From the NCBI RefSeq assembly GCF_022014595.1, contig NZ_CP091740.1, positions 372,001 through 436,000 of the forward strand: DNA of 64,000 bases, in the 5' to 3' direction. The stretch is from Solitalea lacus (GTDB taxonomy: Bacteria > Bacteroidota > Bacteroidia > Sphingobacteriales > Sphingobacteriaceae). A program made the translations under genes and the position numbers. Shown piece after piece: positions 60,667 through 64,000 of the stretch; the stretch's first letter is position 1, and the number at the start of each line of letters is the position of its first letter. The notes under the pieces are model-generated. The model did not search any database. It saw only the letters and a program-made list of their open reading frames with translations, and was not told where the DNA came from.

Positions 60667-63522
60667 TTACGCCGACCGATCAACTCCATCAATAAATGTA
60701 TTTACATAGTTGATGATTTTGGATAGGACTCTTTCGATGATTTTTTTGCGTTCGAGGAGTTTGGGTTTTTCCTGGAGTATTTCAAATACATCATCGCGTA
60801 GGGGTTTTCGTTCGGTGAATAAATAATTACCGATTACTTCCTGCAGCTTTTCGGGCATTAGGTTTTCTTCTGCACATAAGGCGTTGAAGGCTTTTACCTT
60901 CTCTGCATCCCAGAAATCATCAAAAAACTGAGGAATATCTTCCGCATCTTCTATATGAGGTATATTTTCGAGGATGAACTTTTCAATCAGTTCTTTTTTG
61001 CTACGAAGCTGAACTTCTCCCGACAGTATGTCGATAATGGCTTTTCGCTGCTTGGTTTGCTCTTCCGGGCTGCTGTCTTTTAACTTTGCCAGTAATTGAA
61101 GTATATAGGCAACGTTTATTTCATCACGATGAATAAGTTCCAATTCAAAATCTACATCCTCTAAAATTGAAACTTTTTCTTTGGCATTTTCATTTTTAAC
61201 CTTGTCATACAAATCGAGGTACTTGCTTTTATAATCCTCAAAATTTTGTTCGGTCATGGCTAACTGGTCAAAGCTAAAGTCGGCGAAAGTGCTTAGGACG
61301 TTCTTTAAGCGCATTAACTCTCTAAACGCTTTTATGAACTCTAATTCTTCCACTTCACTCGCTAAATCATCCACACTGTTAACAGTTGGGGCAATTTTTA
61401 TAAGCGCATCAAATGCCTGATTGAACTTTGTAACGTAATCTTCATACGGTTCCATCAGGATAATGTCCTTGGCGTCCTTATTGGAAAATAGAGCAATGGC
61501 ATCATCAGTAGCCCTTTTTAAATTACGGAAACAAACAATATTACCTTGAGATTTTTGCTCGTTAAGTATGCGGTTAGTGCGTGAAAATGCCTGAATTAAA
61601 CCGTGGTATTTAAGGTTTTTATCGACATACAGCGTATTCAATGTCTTGCTGTCGAAACCTGTTAAAAACATGTTTACAACCAGCAAAACATCAATCTGAC
61701 GTTCTTTAACACGCTTAGCTATATCATTATAATAGTTATAGAAAGATTGACTGTCTTTAGTGGAGAATTTGGTATTAAATAGCTTATTGTAATCGCCAAT
61801 GTATGCTTCCAGTTTATCGCGGCTGTGGGTATTTAATTGATAAAGGGCTTGCGGTTCGGCTGCCATAAACTCAAACTCAGGAATAAAACCTGTAGCATCT
61901 TTATCATCTTCATTCACTCCATATGAGAATATAGTAGCGATTTTTAAAGAATGCTCACCATTGTCTTTCTTAGACTTAAAGATGTCGTAATATTTTATCA
62001 GTGTATCAACGCTGCTTACGCAAAACATAGCCGTAAACTCTTTGCTATGTGTTTTGCGGGGGTGCTGCGCAATAATATAATCGGCAATTTTGCCTAATCG
62101 TTGCGGGCTTTCTAAAAGTTCCTGCGTATCAATGTCCTCAACTTCAATATCTATTTCTGTTTGACTGCCTTCTTTCTCCCGGTACCGACCCACGTATTCA
62201 ACTGAAAACTTCAGCACATTTTCGTCTTTAATGGCATCGGTAATTACATATTTATGCAGGCATTCATCAAATAATTCTTTGGTAGTGCGTTTTCCTTTTT
62301 CATTTGCTACTGCATTTTCGGCAAAAATTGGAGTTCCGGTAAACCCAAATAGTTGATGATTATTGAAAAAAGATTTGATACGGGTATGCGTGTCGCCAAA
62401 CTGGCTGCGGTGACATTCATCAAAAATAAAGACGATGCGTTTTTCTTGCAGCTTTTCCATACGCTCTAAAAAGCGTTGCTTACTAATAGCCGAATTTAGT
62501 TTTTGAATGGTAGTGACAATGAGTTTGGTTGAATCTGAAAACTGTTTTACTAAGGCATGTGTATCATCAGTTCCGTCAATACTACCTTTAGAGAAGCTGT
62601 TGAATTCCTTCGTAGTTTGATAATCTAAATCTTTACGATCGACCACAAAAACCACTTTATGCACCTGCGGCAAGTGCATTAAAATTTGGCTGGCTTTAAA
62701 AGAAGTAAGCGTTTTACCTGATCCTGTTGTATGCCATATATAGCCGTTTTTGGTGCTGTTTTTTACTCTGTCTATCAATGCTTCGGTAGCATAATATTGA
62801 TAGGGGCGGAGTATCATCAGTATTTTTTCGGTTTCATTTAATACGATGTACTTAGTGATCATTTTGGCCACATGGCAAGGTTCTAAGAAAACCTTGCTAA
62901 ACTCCTCTAATTGGGTAATGTTTTTATTGAAGTGATCCGACCAGTAGAACGTTTGCTTAAAAGATTGAAAGCGGTTATTGGCATAATACTTCGTGTTTAC
63001 CCCATTACTAATGACAAAGAGTTGTACGAACTGAAATAAGCCATTGGAAGTCCCGAATGAATGACGGTGGTAACGATTAACCTGATTAAAGGCTTCTTTA
63101 AGCTCCAAGCCGCGACGTTTAAGTTCTATTTGCACCAGCGGTAAACCGTTAATGAGGATAGTTACATCATAACGGTTTTTGTAGGGCCCTTCCATGCTAA
63201 CCTGTTGTGTAACCTGAAACTCGTTTTTGCACCAATGCTCCTGATTGATAAACTCTATATAAGCGGTTTCAGCATTGTCTTTAGTGAACTGCATTTTGTC
63301 TCTCAATACTTTGGCCCGCTCAAATACATTGCCTTTGTTAAGATGGTTTACAACTTTCTCAAACTCATTGGCTGATAAGGTAGTGTTATTGTGTTTTTCT
63401 AATTGGGATTTTAGATTAGCCAGTAAAGCAGCTTCATCATTAATAGCAACGAAACGATGTCCTAATGCAACCAATTGCTTCACTAAGTTATCTTCTAACT
63501 CTTGTTCAGGTTGTTTTCCCAT
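60667..63522 (-). CDS. hsdR: Type I restriction enzyme R subunit
   Basis: I chose the ATG at 63522 ('MGKQPEQELEDNLVKQL'). The longer frame adds 20 unlikely residues and reaches toward a terminator. The N-terminal PD-(D/E)XK nuclease ('RYDVTILINGLPLVQIELKR', then 'AFNQVNRYHR') is followed by an SF2 translocase: Walker A 'WHTTGSGKTLTSFKA', DEAD-like 'IFDECHRSQFG', 'LFGFTGTP' and 'VNMFLTGFDSK...QAFSRTNR'. A helical C-terminus binds the MTase. It cuts DNA after ATP-driven translocation, but needs HsdM and HsdS, which are not in this window. Confidence 0.95.
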   Translation of the reverse strand: MGKQPEQELEDNLVKQLVALGHRFVAINDEAALLANLKSQLEKHNNTTLSANEFEKVVNHLNKGNVFERAKVLRDKMQFTKDNAETAYIEFINQEHWCKNEFQVTQQVSMEGPYKNRYDVTILINGLPLVQIELKRRGLELKEAFNQVNRYHRHSFGTSNGLFQFVQLFVISNGVNTKYYANNRFQSFKQTFYWSDHFNKNITQLEEFSKVFLEPCHVAKMITKYIVLNETEKILMILRPYQYYATEALIDRVKNSTKNGYIWHTTGSGKTLTSFKASQILMHLPQVHKVVFVVDRKDLDYQTTKEFNSFSKGSIDGTDDTHALVKQFSDSTKLIVTTIQKLNSAISKQRFLERMEKLQEKRIVFIFDECHRSQFGDTHTRIKSFFNNHQLFGFTGTPIFAENAVANEKGKRTTKELFDECLHKYVITDAIKDENVLKFSVEYVGRYREKEGSQTEIDIEVEDIDTQELLESPQRLGKIADYIIAQHPRKTHSKEFTAMFCVSSVDTLIKYYDIFKSKKDNGEHSLKIATIFSYGVNEDDKDATGFIPEFEFMAAEPQALYQLNTHSRDKLEAYIGDYNKLFNTKFSTKDSQSFYNYYNDIAKRVKERQIDVLLVVNMFLTGFDSKTLNTLYVDKNLKYHGLIQAFSRTNRILNEQKSQGNIVCFRNLKRATDDAIALFSNKDAKDIILMEPYEDYVTKFNQAFDALIKIAPTVNSVDDLASEVEELEFIKAFRELMRLKNVLSTFADFSFDQLAMTEQNFEDYKSKYLDLYDKVKNENAKEKVSILEDVDFELELIHRDEINVAYILQLLAKLKDSSPEEQTKQRKAIIDILSGEVQLRSKKELIEKFILENIPHIEDAEDIPQFFDDFWDAEKVKAFNALCAEENLMPEKLQEVIGNYLFTERKPLRDDVFEILQEKPKLLERKKIIERVLSKIINYVNTFIDGVDRSA

Positions 63523-63580
63523 TTTATATTGATAAATGTTTAAAGTAGATGCTAGTAATTTGCGGTTGCTATTATACAAC

Positions 63581-63605
63581 AAAAGGCCAATATGATTGAC
63601 CTTTT
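63581..63605 (-). terminator. Terminator after the SecB-like gene
   Basis: On the minus strand AAAAGGTCAAT pairs with ATTGGCCTTTT (63581-63605, loop CAT, one G-T pair), followed by GTTGT-rich sequence. It separates the SecB-like gene from hsdR, so hsdR likely has its own promoter. Confidence 0.75.
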
Positions 63606-63624
63606 ATCTTAATAGCATTAATAA

Positions 63625-64000
63625 TTATTTAGATTCTTTTATTTCTTCTTTGAAAACAATATCCTCTTTTATGATTTCTGTAACATCAATTGTTGGAAGA
63701 ATAAAATTATTATACGGTGTATTTTCTGTTTTTGCGTGTAAAACACCTCTTGCTGTTCCAACTGTTATCATCGCTAAATGTGTCATGAAATTCTTTGGAA
63801 CTACAATGGCTGATGTTTCTTTGTTTTTAAAAGATTCCCATGCTTGGGGATGAATCTTAAATTGACAAAGTATTTCTATTAGAAGAAAAGGTTTACTCTT
63901 TATTTCAAATGCAAATTTGGCAAACAAACCAATTGTTTGATTTTCTTTATCAATACCAAAGTTTAACGCTGTCTCTAGTTTTACTTCTTCTGTTGTTTGA
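63625..64000 (-). CDS. SecB-like protein, N-terminal part outside window
   Basis: The frame is open from the window edge (at least 125 residues), so the start is missing. 'FAFEIKSKPFLLIEILCQFK', 'AIVVPKNFMTHLAMITVGTA' and 'RGVLHAKTENTPYNNFILPT' strongly resemble SecB-like chaperones seen alone or in toxin-antitoxin systems. These bind unfolded client proteins. Ending at a terminator, it belongs to a unit that continues beyond the window, perhaps with hsdM and hsdS. Confidence 0.6.
   Translation of the reverse strand, partial: QTTEEVKLETALNFGIDKENQTIGLFAKFAFEIKSKPFLLIEILCQFKIHPQAWESFKNKETSAIVVPKNFMTHLAMITVGTARGVLHAKTENTPYNNFILPTIDVTEIIKEDIVFKEEIKESK

Overview
The window looks like a chromosome segment of a Bacteroidota member, most likely a Sphingobacteriales relative (Pedobacter/Solitalea-like). 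This is inferred from the low-GC, AT-rich intergenic sequence, TonB/CarboxypepD-type outer-membrane proteins, LytTR two-component genes, few Shine-Dalgarno sites, and several Bacteroidota-type -7 boxes (TAnnTTTG) in front of genes and the tRNA cluster. No rRNA gene and no CRISPR array is visible.

Positions 1-36900 are mostly ordinary chromosome. They hold a partial TonB receptor (-), an RND efflux operon (adaptor, AcrB-like pump, outer-membrane factor), a methyltransferase, a LytS/LytT-type pair with an acidic protein gene between them, and an OmpA lipoprotein. A complete DDE insertion sequence with a 6-bp target duplication follows at 11693-13373. Next come a YtxH/holin-like envelope cluster, an AI-2E-type permease, PPK2, YfcE-type phosphoesterase, VOC and LOG proteins, a GH20 hexosaminidase, a FrnE-like oxidoreductase, an LTA-synthase-like sulfatase-fold protein, a CBM9-like protein, a phosphopantetheinyl transferase, dCTP deaminase, a barrel-less plug-domain protein, prolyl oligopeptidase, an LpxH-like phosphatase and prfA. 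The stretch ends with a thioredoxin-like protein / histidine kinase / response regulator operon.

Three tandem tRNA-Asp(GTC) genes (36994-37340) mark the edge of an accessory region that runs to the end of the window. A large serine recombinase abuts them, and its reading frame continues antisense through the tRNA terminator and two of the tRNAs. The island then carries a small helical protein, an uncharacterised module (238-aa, 565-aa and HEPN proteins with a divergent XRE regulator), and a decayed UmuD-like fragment. Three minus-strand genes follow (a PD-(D/E)XK-type nuclease with four zinc repeats, an HNH-type protein and an AAA ATPase), each with a folded, attC-like site near its 3' end. 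Two near-identical 2281-bp IS66 copies split the ATPase and nuclease genes, and removing either copy with one 8-bp repeat restores the frame exactly. An IS110 element with a long structured 5' leader sits in one of the attC-like sites.

Beyond it lie a GC-rich region with nested inverted repeats (about 54310-54750) that may encode a structured RNA, a membrane-anchored J-domain protein, and a defence operon on the minus strand: hsdR, an AbiC-like protein, an unrecognised 309-aa protein and a small membrane protein. A partial SecB-like gene closes the window. hsdM and hsdS are not in the window.
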